Shown here: positions 1 through 6,862 of the stretch, piece after piece
Position numbering within the stretch: the first letter of the stretch is position 1
Layout of the letters: each line of letters opens with the position of its first letter
Assembly (NCBI GenBank): GCA_002348465.1
Contig: DEBI01000053.1
Span: 1 to 13,647 of the forward strand
Direction of reading: 5' to 3'
Length of the DNA: 13,647 nt
Origin: Gemmatimonadales bacterium UBA2960
GTDB lineage: Bacteria; Gemmatimonadota; Gemmatimonadetes; Longimicrobiales; Gaopeijiaceae
The notes under the pieces: generated by a model
Told to the model about the DNA's origin: nothing
The model's database searches: none
What the model saw: only the letters and a program-made list of their open reading frames with translations
Program-made: the position numbers and the translations under genes

Positions 1-321
1 GAGCATATGGAACGCGCCGGGTTCGTGGTCGATGCGCGCAACACCACTGATCTAATGAAGATCAAGCGCGATGGCGGAGTCCCGCCACAGATGTCTTCAT
101 GCCATACAGCGATCATCGACGGCTACGTTGTAGAAGGTCACGTTCCAGCCGAGCAGGTGAAGCAACTGTTAGCCGAGCGTCCACAAGTCGCGGGGATTGC
201 CGTCCCCGGCATGCCCATCGGATCCCCGGGTATGGAGGGGCCAAACCCTAGACCATATCAGGTGCTTTCATTCACCCATGCAGGTGAAGCAGCCAGCTTC
301 GCAACCGTAGACCCGCGCTAA
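1..321 (+). CDS. DUF411 family metal-binding protein, 5'-truncated
   Basis: The reading frame is open from base 1 (codons for E-H precede the first visible Met), so the gene begins upstream of the window. The visible 106 residues carry the C-terminal hallmarks of DUF411: SCHTAIIDGY followed by VEGHVPA, then the block AVPGMPIGSPGME and a closing YQVLSF strand. Family members are small periplasmic or soluble proteins of about 140-150 residues linked to copper or other metal handling. Their N-terminal signal and the Cys-Gly-Cys-Cys metal site would lie in the missing part. The visible histidine and cysteine (SCH, EGH) are the conserved ones. Function is known only at family level. No terminator is obvious after the stop. 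Confidence 0.85.
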   Translation, partial: EHMERAGFVVDARNTTDLMKIKRDGGVPPQMSSCHTAIIDGYVVEGHVPAEQVKQLLAERPQVAGIAVPGMPIGSPGMEGPNPRPYQVLSFTHAGEAASFATVDPR

Positions 322-396
322 AGGTATCCGTCTTTTCAACCAAACCAGTCGTCACCATTAGGAACGAACCCTGGCCTTTGCGAGTCGGTAGTATGG

Positions 397-425
397 TTGA
401 GAGTCGAGTTAAGTGTGTGCATAAA
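397..425 (+). promoter_or_regulatory. Candidate sigma-70-type promoter for the secreted protein gene
   Basis: TTGAGA (397-402, five of six to the -35 consensus) is followed after 17 bases by CATAAA (420-425, four of six to the -10 consensus). It lies about 60 bases before the TTG start at 485, in the largest intergenic gap of the window. Found by eye only, and such matches occur by chance. Confidence 0.35.
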
Positions 426-484
426 CCTTCTCTTAATCGTCTCTTCAATGTGTACCCCCTAAGACCTATAAGACGGCGTTCCCC

Positions 485-1033
485 TTGTCCTATCTAGCCA
501 CCCGCCTGATCCCGTTACTAGTTTTCCTGTTACTGCTGCCGCTGTCACTTGAAGCACAGTTTCGGCGAGGCAGACAGGCTGAAGTTGTTCCCCGCTGGGC
601 CCCTATCTCGATCGGGGCCAAAGTCGGTTGGGACTCACAAGCCAACGCAACCACAGTTGGCGGACACGTCCGAATTCCGGTGGTTCGAAACGGAACCATC
701 GAGCTGTACCCTAGCGCTGAAGCAATATTTCTGACTGGGACCAAGGAGTACCAGTACAACCTCGACGCCGCATGGGTACCGGGTGGTGCTGGAGGCGGCG
801 TGTTCGCTGGCGCTGGCGTCGGATGGAGGGATTCTGTAATTGGTATGGATGTTGGCGATCCCCGACAAACGCTCTTCGGCTTCAACGCATTTGGAGGCGG
901 TAAAACAAACCTGGGACCCATGCAGATCGAAGTCGTGCTCCGGTGGACATTCCTCAACGAAACGCAGTACCAACCGAATTCTGCTTCGGTTGGTCTAAAC
1001 TTCCCACTTTGGCGCGCGACGTCTCAACGCTAG
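485..1033 (+). CDS. Small secreted protein, probable outer-membrane beta-barrel
   Basis: The frame opens after a stop at 434 and its only plausible initiator is TTG at 485. No clear ribosome binding site precedes it. Residues 1-24 form a classical signal peptide: a positive residue (R7), a leucine-rich core (LIPLLVFLLLLPLSL) and a cleavage site near EA|QF. The mature part of about 158 residues is rich in Gly, aromatic residues and short alternating hydrophobic/polar stretches (ISIGAKVGW, GHVRIPVV, GTIELYPSAEAIFL, MQIEVVLRWTFL), as expected for a small outer-membrane barrel of the OmpA/OmpW size class. I cannot place it in a named family. It does not end in the usual terminal Phe, so barrel insertion is inference. 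It stands alone and converges with the next gene 43 bases away. Confidence 0.7.
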   Translation: MSYLATRLIPLLVFLLLLPLSLEAQFRRGRQAEVVPRWAPISIGAKVGWDSQANATTVGGHVRIPVVRNGTIELYPSAEAIFLTGTKEYQYNLDAAWVPGGAGGGVFAGAGVGWRDSVIGMDVGDPRQTLFGFNAFGGGKTNLGPMQIEVVLRWTFLNETQYQPNSASVGLNFPLWRATSQR

Positions 1034-1076
1034 TCACTTAGCATAAACCGTTCCCATCCGCAGGGTGTCATCCTCT

Positions 1077-2240
1077 CTACCCTGTTCTCCACCAGTCATT
1101 GGGATTAACACGCCGCCCAGGTGCAAACCGGTCCGCAAGCCAAAGTGCGAATCGACGAAGACGAGTACCCGCCATCCACCTCCAGACACGCGCCAGCGTT
1201 TTTGAAAAATCCAGATTGTATGGGCAGACCCGAACACAGATCGAGCAATCAGAGTTTTGGTTTGACCAGAATTGAAAACAAGGCTCCGCGTCAACCGTCC
1301 ATTTCTTAACGCCTGTAATGTTTGACCGGTTGTGTACTTCATCGGACGGTGGGCCATCCGGTATAGCGTTAACTGGACAAGCATCGGAGCACCGGCGACA
1401 AACGTCACAGAATTCTCTAACACCAAACGAATGCGGCCGATCCGGATCTAAAGGGAGATCGGTAAAGATTTTTCCGATCCTCACCCGGGGTCCGAACTCT
1501 TTGGTGATCAGCAGACCGTGGCGTCCATATTCCCCAAGCCCAGCCTTGAGTGCCAAAGGAATCGCTAGCGCGGTATCGTTCATCGTAGCCACCGCTCGGT
1601 AGCCCAGATTGCGCACGTACTGGGCTAGACCCAGCAGCACGAGCGTATCGTGAGAATAGCCCACACCTGTAGCCGTTCCACTCAGCGCTGAAGGCACCGT
1701 ATCGATCAGTTCACGATCCATCTGCTGCGCGATTACGATCACATTCGGCAGATCGGTCGGTAACTCCTGCGGTTTTTCCTTCTCACCCAGACGCGAGTAC
1801 GCATGTGTGTAGACCCAGCGCTCATCATATTCGGTTATGCCAATCAGGTCCGCCCCAAAAACCCGACCTATGTGCTTAATCTCACGACTCATCTCGCTCG
1901 CAGATTCAACCGGTACCCGATCTTCGGGACCCTCTCGGTGAACAGTGAACGGATCAAGAAAACCTTCGCGTCTATTCTCACCCTCTTTTAACTCAGCAAA
2001 AATATCAGGCAGGTGCCAGGACGCATTGCGCAGAGCATAGTCTTTTTGTCGGAAGCCCTCCGCTGTTTTCCACTTCTTAAGAGGAGTGCGATACGTCTCG
2101 AAGAAGCGGTCTGTGCGGTCCGAGCGAATCTTCGGATCCCAAAACGCCCTTGAGTATATGTCGTCTCTCTGGCTGAAACGCTCGAAGTTCTCAAGAACAT
2201 GAAAGCCGGCGTCCTCATCGGAGGCGATAGGCTCGCTCAT
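1077..2240 (-). CDS. Reductive-dehalogenase-like corrinoid iron-sulfur protein
   Basis: Starts at ATG (2240), with GGGTGA in a purine-rich stretch about eight bases upstream. The 387-residue product resembles the catalytic core of RdhA reductive dehalogenases rather than epoxyqueuosine reductase QueG. Residues 195-265 hold the cobalamin-binding part, including GYSHDT and GLGEYGRHGLLI followed by the FGPRVRIGKIFTDLPL block. C278, C281, C284 and C288-P form one [4Fe-4S] site; C321, C332, C335 and C339-P form the second. Known RdhA enzymes use cob(I)alamin to remove halides from organohalides. Y195 is a candidate for the catalytic Tyr, but this needs alignment. There is no Tat signal, membrane anchor gene or fused reductase domain, so the protein looks cytoplasmic and needs an outside electron donor. 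Residues 355-377 are basic and aromatic. Substrate unknown. Confidence 0.82.
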   Translation of the reverse strand: MSEPIASDEDAGFHVLENFERFSQRDDIYSRAFWDPKIRSDRTDRFFETYRTPLKKWKTAEGFRQKDYALRNASWHLPDIFAELKEGENRREGFLDPFTVHREGPEDRVPVESASEMSREIKHIGRVFGADLIGITEYDERWVYTHAYSRLGEKEKPQELPTDLPNVIVIAQQMDRELIDTVPSALSGTATGVGYSHDTLVLLGLAQYVRNLGYRAVATMNDTALAIPLALKAGLGEYGRHGLLITKEFGPRVRIGKIFTDLPLDPDRPHSFGVREFCDVCRRCSDACPVNAIPDGPPSDEVHNRSNITGVKKWTVDAEPCFQFWSNQNSDCSICVRVCPYNLDFSKTLARVWRWMAGTRLRRFALWLADRFAPGRRVNPNDWWRTG

Positions 2241-2376
2241 TTACACATTCACCCTTTTTGAAAAGCCCAACATCCTTTCAATCAGTCGTAGCATCGCCCT
2301 AAGTGCAAGCCAAACTGAGCTAAGGCTGCGATTCTTGGCTGGCACCTCCGCTACTCGTGACTCCGGAAGACATTCA

Positions 2377-3138
2377 TCATCCTAGCAAGAACGGCACGAT
2401 GGATTGAAGCCACATTTCCGGTGATTCTAGGTGCACCGCATGGCCCACACCTTCAACCTCTACTAGGCAAGCATGTGGAATAAAGCTTTCCATTTTTCTG
2501 GCGATGCTAACGAACTTTATATCTGAGGCACCAACTATCAGAAGCGTCGGGCATTCCACGCATTCTAATCTATCCCATAGAGATGACAGCGTGCCCGTCC
2601 CAAGTCCTCGCAGTGCGCAGGCCAATGCTGCCGGCTTGTTTTCCATACGCTGATTACGCACACGATTTCTGACTTCGGGTGGAAGCCCCTTCTGCGAAGC
2701 AAATATCGCGAGTTTCTCCCATCTTTTAACGAAGTTCGCAATCCCTTCTCTTTCAATTGAGGTTGCGAGTTGATTGTCCCCTTCTCTGCGCTCTATTCGG
2801 TCTTCATTGCTCGACAGACCCGGCGATGCGGACTCCAGCACAAGCTTGCGCACACGGTCGGGGCGTGCCAGCGCAACATGCAGAGCGATCCTCCCACCCA
2901 TTGAATAACCAATTAGATCATAGTGATCGAGGTTCCTAGTCTTTGCGTCGACAGCTGCTATGGCGTCATCCAGAGTAAAACCTCGACTTGGAGCCTCAGC
3001 CCTGGGCCCGTGACCAGGAAGATCTAACGCAATCGGAAGGATACCCTGTTCTCTCATGGCATCGATCACCGGATCACCCCATGAGCGAGATGATCCGGTG
3101 AACCCGTGGAGAAGAACAGCTTGAACGGGAGGCCTCAA
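2377..3138 (-). CDS. menH: MenH: SHCHC synthase of menaquinone biosynthesis
   Basis: An alpha/beta-hydrolase of 253 residues, the usual MenH length. MenH eliminates pyruvate from SEPHCHC to give 2-succinyl-6-hydroxy-2,4-cyclohexadiene-1-carboxylate in the cytoplasm. Visible marks are HGFTGSSRSW (oxyanion region, 11-20), DLPGHG (39-44), the nucleophile elbow GYSMGGR (S79), MenH-specific SASPGL and ER..R (103-118), WEKLAIF (140-146), RGLGTGT (177-183), the acid region GASDIKF (D206) and the histidine motif GHAVHLE (H233). The start is TTG at 3138. It lies 4 bases after the stop of the upstream DUF6526 gene, with only a close AAAGGA before it, which suggests translational coupling. No other men gene is in the window, so the rest of the pathway must lie elsewhere. 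A general hydrolase role is possible but less likely. Confidence 0.85.
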   Translation of the reverse strand: MRPPVQAVLLHGFTGSSRSWGDPVIDAMREQGILPIALDLPGHGPRAEAPSRGFTLDDAIAAVDAKTRNLDHYDLIGYSMGGRIALHVALARPDRVRKLVLESASPGLSSNEDRIERREGDNQLATSIEREGIANFVKRWEKLAIFASQKGLPPEVRNRVRNQRMENKPAALACALRGLGTGTLSSLWDRLECVECPTLLIVGASDIKFVSIARKMESFIPHACLVEVEGVGHAVHLESPEMWLQSIVPFLLG

Positions 3139-3142
3139 TCCT

Positions 3143-3577
3143 TTAGATACGCTGACGATCGGCCCGCCAGCGCTGCACAGCCATCTTGATCGACTTCCTG
3201 TCGTTTAATTCACCAGCCTGAATCCGTCTCACTAGCCCCTCTAACTCATCGTCAGGAGCGAACCGCAGACCGATCAAGTGACTAGTAGAGATGGAGTCAA
3301 TCTGGCCGTGCATCTCCGGTGGTAAGCAGCGCGAAAGGCGCATCCGCTCTTCCAAGCGTATCACACGATCCTGAACTCCGAGTGCGAACAATCTGGAGAA
3401 TAGGGCGGCGAAACTCACCCCGACTCCGAAAGCACCCAGCAGGGCCGCCCCTACGGAAAAGTCGACCACAATTATGTACAGGAAGCAGATAGTCGGGATA
3501 AAAATCAGCGGGATCGTCACATAATGAAACATGGGCACAATCTTGGCGTGACTGGCAGCCGACTGAGTTTTGCTCAT
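3143..3577 (-). CDS. DUF6526 family two-helix membrane protein
   Basis: A 144-residue protein with two hydrophobic segments (about 17-39 and 43-66) after a short N-terminal region containing an HAKIVPMFHYV motif. A cytoplasmic-looking tail follows, with an RLEERMRLSRCLP helix and the block LIGLRFAPDDELEGLV, then KSIKMAVQRWRADRQRI. These are the features I associate with DUF6526, whose function is unknown. The start ATG at 3577 has only a weak upstream GGA. The stop is 4 bases from menH, so the two are probably cotranscribed and translationally coupled. A TATATT -10-like element lies about 30 bases upstream, just past a terminator-like hairpin, so this pair may have its own promoter. A role in quinone or membrane biology is suggested only by the neighbour. 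Confidence 0.7.
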   Translation of the reverse strand: MSKTQSAASHAKIVPMFHYVTIPLIFIPTICFLYIIVVDFSVGAALLGAFGVGVSFAALFSRLFALGVQDRVIRLEERMRLSRCLPPEMHGQIDSISTSHLIGLRFAPDDELEGLVRRIQAGELNDRKSIKMAVQRWRADRQRI

Positions 3578-3628
3578 ATGAGTAATTCCAGCAGTGAGAA
3601 ACAGGCTTGGGAATATAGCTGAGTAGCG

Positions 3629-3649
3629 AAAAAGGTTGGCAGACCAGCC
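3629..3649 (-). terminator. Weak intrinsic terminator after the hydroxyproline dehydratase gene
   Basis: On the minus strand GGCTGG and CCAACC pair (six base pairs, one G-U) around a TCTG loop and are followed directly by TTTTTC. It sits about 40 bases past the stop of the dehydratase gene and ahead of the DUF6526 gene, the right place to separate the two units. The stem is short, so termination may be partial. Confidence 0.4.
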
Positions 3650-3688
3650 GACTCGAAGCCCATGCCTTCTCAGAAAAATCTTGATACT

Positions 3689-4738
3689 CTAGCGAATCAG
3701 AAAGCCTCCTCTCAGAGGGTCTTCCGGAGAAATCAAGAATTCATGCCGCCCGGTGACCCACGCCCTACCAGCTACTTCCGGGATGATCGCCGACCTTCCT
3801 TCAGTATCGACCTCTTCAAGAATGGTCCCGTCGAAACAAGTGCCAAGGATACTCTCAATCCGAATCTCTTCGCCTACATCAAGTTCCCCGCGCGCCTTAT
3901 GAATCGCTAGGCGCCCGCTAACTCCTGTTCCTGTAGGACATCGATCAACTTCGCCGTCAGCGAAGACGCAAACGTTCCGGGAATGGTTTTCGGCACTATG
4001 GGCATCTCCTACGAAGATGGTACCGTACACGAAGCTCAGATCATCGTCTTCCGTGTGACAAGGCGGGTCCGCTTCCTGCACCGCGTTCTTGATCCGCCGA
4101 CCAAGCTCAATCAGACGATTCCCTTCCTCGGGTACTAGCGTGAGGTCATATGCGGATGCATCGACATAGGCATAGTACGCTCCACCGAAGGCGAGATCAT
4201 ATTGAACTGTGCCTACTCCTGCGACATCCACCGTCGCATCGAGGCGCTCTGTGTAAGAAGTAACATTTTCGAACCTCACGCGACTAACACGACCCGTGGA
4301 CTCAACATCCGCTCGCGCACAAACAAATCCTGCGGGCGTATCTATCCCGAGTTCGACCACCGAGCCCAGAATAGGCACTAGACCGCACTCGACCAAGACA
4401 GTCGTCACACCGATGATCCCGTGTCCACACATGGTGCTGAATCCCGAATTATGCATGAAGAGAACCGAAAGGTCTGCCAGCGAAGACAGTGGCGGCATCA
4501 CAATACATCCATACATGTCGGCATGTCCTCTCGGTTCCCACATGAGCGCACGTCTAAGTTCATCTCTATGCTCATAGGCCCACCTCCTCCGCTCTAGAAC
4601 CGTCCCACCCTCCAGGTCTGAAAACCCTGAAAGAACAACACGGAGGGGCTCTCCCTCGGTATGCGCATCAATCGCACATATACGTGTCCATGACTCTGAG
4701 GGAACCCATGATTGAGCCATATCGCACCAGTCTTTCAC
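3689..4738 (-). CDS. Proline racemase family: probable trans-3-hydroxy-L-proline dehydratase
   Basis: I place the start at GTG (4738) because AAGGAG lies nine bases before it. A TTG at 4762 would add eight residues but has no comparable site. The product is then 349 residues, within the family's usual size. Numbering from the GTG: DAHTEGEPLRVV is the N-terminal family signature (24-35), MCGHG holds the first catalytic Cys (C104), and DRCPTGTG holds Thr (T269) where racemases and 4-hydroxyproline epimerases have the second Cys (normally SPCGTG). A Cys/Thr pair is the arrangement of human trans-L-3-hydroxyproline dehydratase (Cys104/Thr273), which removes water to give delta-1-pyrroline-2-carboxylate. 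A cytosolic catabolic dehydratase is therefore more likely than a racemase. The reductase that would finish the route to proline is not in the window. The gene is divergent from the synthase at 4840. Confidence 0.8.
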   Translation of the reverse strand: MKDWCDMAQSWVPSESWTRICAIDAHTEGEPLRVVLSGFSDLEGGTVLERRRWAYEHRDELRRALMWEPRGHADMYGCIVMPPLSSLADLSVLFMHNSGFSTMCGHGIIGVTTVLVECGLVPILGSVVELGIDTPAGFVCARADVESTGRVSRVRFENVTSYTERLDATVDVAGVGTVQYDLAFGGAYYAYVDASAYDLTLVPEEGNRLIELGRRIKNAVQEADPPCHTEDDDLSFVYGTIFVGDAHSAENHSRNVCVFADGEVDRCPTGTGVSGRLAIHKARGELDVGEEIRIESILGTCFDGTILEEVDTEGRSAIIPEVAGRAWVTGRHEFLISPEDPLRGGFLIR

Positions 4739-4839
4739 GTTTATATTCTCCTTGCTGTCCAAAGTCTTCTTAGGAAAATTAGGACTTATCTTCTTCAGAG
4801 ACTCTCAGGAAGCCTTTCCATCAGATCGGTAGCTAAAAC

Positions 4840-6180
4840 ATGCCCAAGAGCACCAAGGACGCCGACACACACTCCAAAGAACGCCGCGTGGACATGGGCG
4901 AACGGGGGGACACCCTAGAGCCCACCACACCCGGGGCAATGGAGTACGATTACACCAATTTCTATTTTGGTGCAGGGTCAGACGCCTTTGCCTTACTTGA
5001 ACCCTTCGACGATTGGTGGCGTGAGGTTAAGCCGGCTGGATACTACCTCTACGAGCTTCCGCTCCATTCTGCACCCGGTACACGCGTGGATGTTGAGGAC
5101 ACCAAGACGGGTGAGATACGTCGAGGCTTGGTCAACTTCGCATCGTACAACTACCTCGGGCTTTCCTATCGAGACGAGGTGAAACAAGCCATCAAAGAAG
5201 CTGCGGACCTATATGGGGGGGGCTCTTCTGGCTCTCCAATTCTGTCCGGCACTACAGTCCTGCATCAGCAATTCGCCGAAGAGATCGCCGACTTCAAGGG
5301 TACTGAAGCCGCAATGATCTTTCCCACTGGCTATAGCGCCAATGTCGGAACAATCGCCGGATTGATGCGTTCGGGTGACCTGATCGTTGCCGATCAGTTC
5401 GCTCATGCCAGTATCGTTGACGGTATGATTCTCTCGAAAGCCAAATCTCGTTTTTTCAGGCACAACCGTGCTGATGACCTAGATCGCAAGCTCACGGGCT
5501 TTGACGGGAAAAAGCTCGTGATTGTAGAGGGTGTCTACTCCATGGACGGAGATACACCTCCTCTCGCGGAGTTGGTGGAAGTCTGCCAGAACCATGGCGC
5601 CAGATTGATGATCGATGAAGCCCACTCGGCTTTTCTGTTCGGTGAACAAGGGAAAGGTGTAGCCGAAGATCAGGGGTTCGATAAAGAAATCGACATCCAC
5701 CTCGGGACATTCTCGAAAAGCCTCGGGGGTCAAGGTGGTTACATCGCTGGCTCGACCCAGTTGATCAACTACCTCCGTGGTTTTTCACGATCACGCTTCT
5801 TCTCCTGTGCCCTTTCGCCTGTAGTGGTAGCAGGTCTGCGTAAAGCACTCGAACTCGCACGAAATGAGCCCGAACTTCGAAAGCAACTCTTCGACAACGT
5901 AGCATACATGCAGAAGCTCCTCGGAGACGCTGAGGTCCCTATGGGAGACTCGACTTCACAGGTGATTCCAATCATGGTTCGCGACGATGCTCGCATCTAC
6001 CAGATGGGTGAAGAAATCTTCAGGGAAGGCGTCTACATCAACCCGGTTCGATATCCTGCAGTTGGCAAGCACAAGTCTCGCTTCCGCATGTCGATCTCGG
6101 CAGCCCACACCAAAGAAGACCTAGAGGAAGGGGCAGACAAGATTGCAAAAGTACTTAGACGCTACGAAATATGTCCGTAG
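4840..6180 (+). CDS. Alpha-oxoamine synthase, serine palmitoyltransferase type (PLP)
   Basis: A PLP-dependent fold-type I enzyme that joins an amino acid to an acyl-CoA with loss of CO2. Motifs in order: FASYNYLGLS (100-109), GSSGSPILSGT (128-138), FPTGYSANVG (161-170), ADQFAHASIVDG with the ring-stacking H189, EGVYSMDGD (230-238), MIDEAHSAFLFG with D259 and H262, and the lysine motif GTFSKSLGGQGGY with K293. The TFSKS form resembles serine palmitoyltransferase; BioF, Kbl and ALAS usually read TLGK. SRFRMSISAAHT (413-424) is the C-terminal Arg motif. The N-terminus is about 50 residues longer than in BioF or Kbl. ATG at 4840 has no clear ribosome binding site; ATG at 4894 or 4939 could be the true start. 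The gene overlaps the next by 10 bases. Substrates, and whether this makes sphingoid bases, are not shown. Confidence 0.82.
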   Translation: MPKSTKDADTHSKERRVDMGERGDTLEPTTPGAMEYDYTNFYFGAGSDAFALLEPFDDWWREVKPAGYYLYELPLHSAPGTRVDVEDTKTGEIRRGLVNFASYNYLGLSYRDEVKQAIKEAADLYGGGSSGSPILSGTTVLHQQFAEEIADFKGTEAAMIFPTGYSANVGTIAGLMRSGDLIVADQFAHASIVDGMILSKAKSRFFRHNRADDLDRKLTGFDGKKLVIVEGVYSMDGDTPPLAELVEVCQNHGARLMIDEAHSAFLFGEQGKGVAEDQGFDKEIDIHLGTFSKSLGGQGGYIAGSTQLINYLRGFSRSRFFSCALSPVVVAGLRKALELARNEPELRKQLFDNVAYMQKLLGDAEVPMGDSTSQVIPIMVRDDARIYQMGEEIFREGVYINPVRYPAVGKHKSRFRMSISAAHTKEDLEEGADKIAKVLRRYEICP

Positions 6181-6836
6181 TCAGCAGCTACCGCTTCCAC
6201 ACCGGAGTGAGCGCCTTTTTCGACATGGCAACCTCCGATGCGAGAGCCCTTCTTCCTGAGCACCTTGAGCCCATTGAGGTGACTCACCAACGAAGCGTGC
6301 TGTCGGTCACCGCCTTCCTCTTCGACGACTCAGTCGTGGGCCCCTACACAGAGATAATGTTCTCAGTAGTTGTCCCTCCGATGGTAGCTCAGTGGGGCAA
6401 GCACGCGAAGGCCGGATTCTATCCGTTCCTCGCAGCTACGTCCTCCTCGGAAGCTCGACGTATCAAGGCTGACCGCTTTCATTTTCCATACCACCAAGAG
6501 TCAATTGATGCCCAGTTCATCGAGACCGACGACAAGGTCCGGATACGGATCTTTGGGGCGGGGCAACCAATCCTCGACCTAAGCATCACCCCAGGCGCTT
6601 GGGAGACTACAACGCACCTTCTCCAAGGATTCATGATGAACGGAGAAGAACGACTACGCACCACGCTGCAGATCAGTGGTGACTATACAATGCATGAAAA
6701 CGAAGAGGGACAAATGACATTGTTTCCTCACCCGATAACAGCCGACCTACTGCGCCACGAAGTCTCACCGCACCCGTTCCGTGAGCACTGGTTTAAGAAC
6801 GGAACTGAGGTCTTTCATATGCTGGAAACAATCTGA
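6171..6836 (+). CDS. Acetoacetate decarboxylase-fold protein lacking the catalytic lysine
   Basis: The start ATG lies inside the end of the synthase gene (overlap ATGTCCGTAG), a typical coupled arrangement. The 221-residue product matches the acetoacetate decarboxylase (ADC) fold by pattern: LLPEHLEP (27-34), VTAFLFDDSVVGPYTEI (46-62, with the conserved GPY.E glutamate E61), then SSSEARRIKADRFHFPY (91-107), which aligns with the segment that in ADC carries the GFPKK Schiff-base lysine. Here that position reads FPYH (105-108). Without this lysine, ordinary ADC decarboxylation is unlikely; related members act as hydrolyases, cyclases or binding proteins. No signal peptide or membrane segment is visible, so it should be cytoplasmic. 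Coupling to the synthase suggests it acts on, or protects, the beta-keto product. That is inference. Confidence 0.65.
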   Translation: MSVVSSYRFHTGVSAFFDMATSDARALLPEHLEPIEVTHQRSVLSVTAFLFDDSVVGPYTEIMFSVVVPPMVAQWGKHAKAGFYPFLAATSSSEARRIKADRFHFPYHQESIDAQFIETDDKVRIRIFGAGQPILDLSITPGAWETTTHLLQGFMMNGEERLRTTLQISGDYTMHENEEGQMTLFPHPITADLLRHEVSPHPFREHWFKNGTEVFHMLETI

Positions 6837-6862
6837 AAAGGGTCCAGCGCCCTCAGGATCTG

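Noticed and set aside
448..462. ATG-TGT-ACC-CCC-TAA mini frame upstream of the TTG start at 485
   Set aside because: Four codons, no ribosome binding site and out of frame; no support for a leader peptide.
490..957. 155-codon open frame on the minus strand, opposite the secreted protein gene
   Set aside because: The plus-strand frame has a convincing signal peptide and barrel-like composition; the antisense product is Pro/Ser/Thr-rich without motifs and overlaps it fully.
1061..1084. CAGGGT/ACCCTG inverted repeat between the convergent secreted-protein and dehalogenase-like genes, considered as a shared terminator
   Set aside because: Only six pairs, a 12-base loop, overlaps the stop codon at 1077, and no T-run on either strand.
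4296..4577. 93-codon plus-strand frame opposite the hydroxyproline dehydratase gene
   Set aside because: Shadow of a well-supported minus-strand gene; no family features or ribosome binding site.
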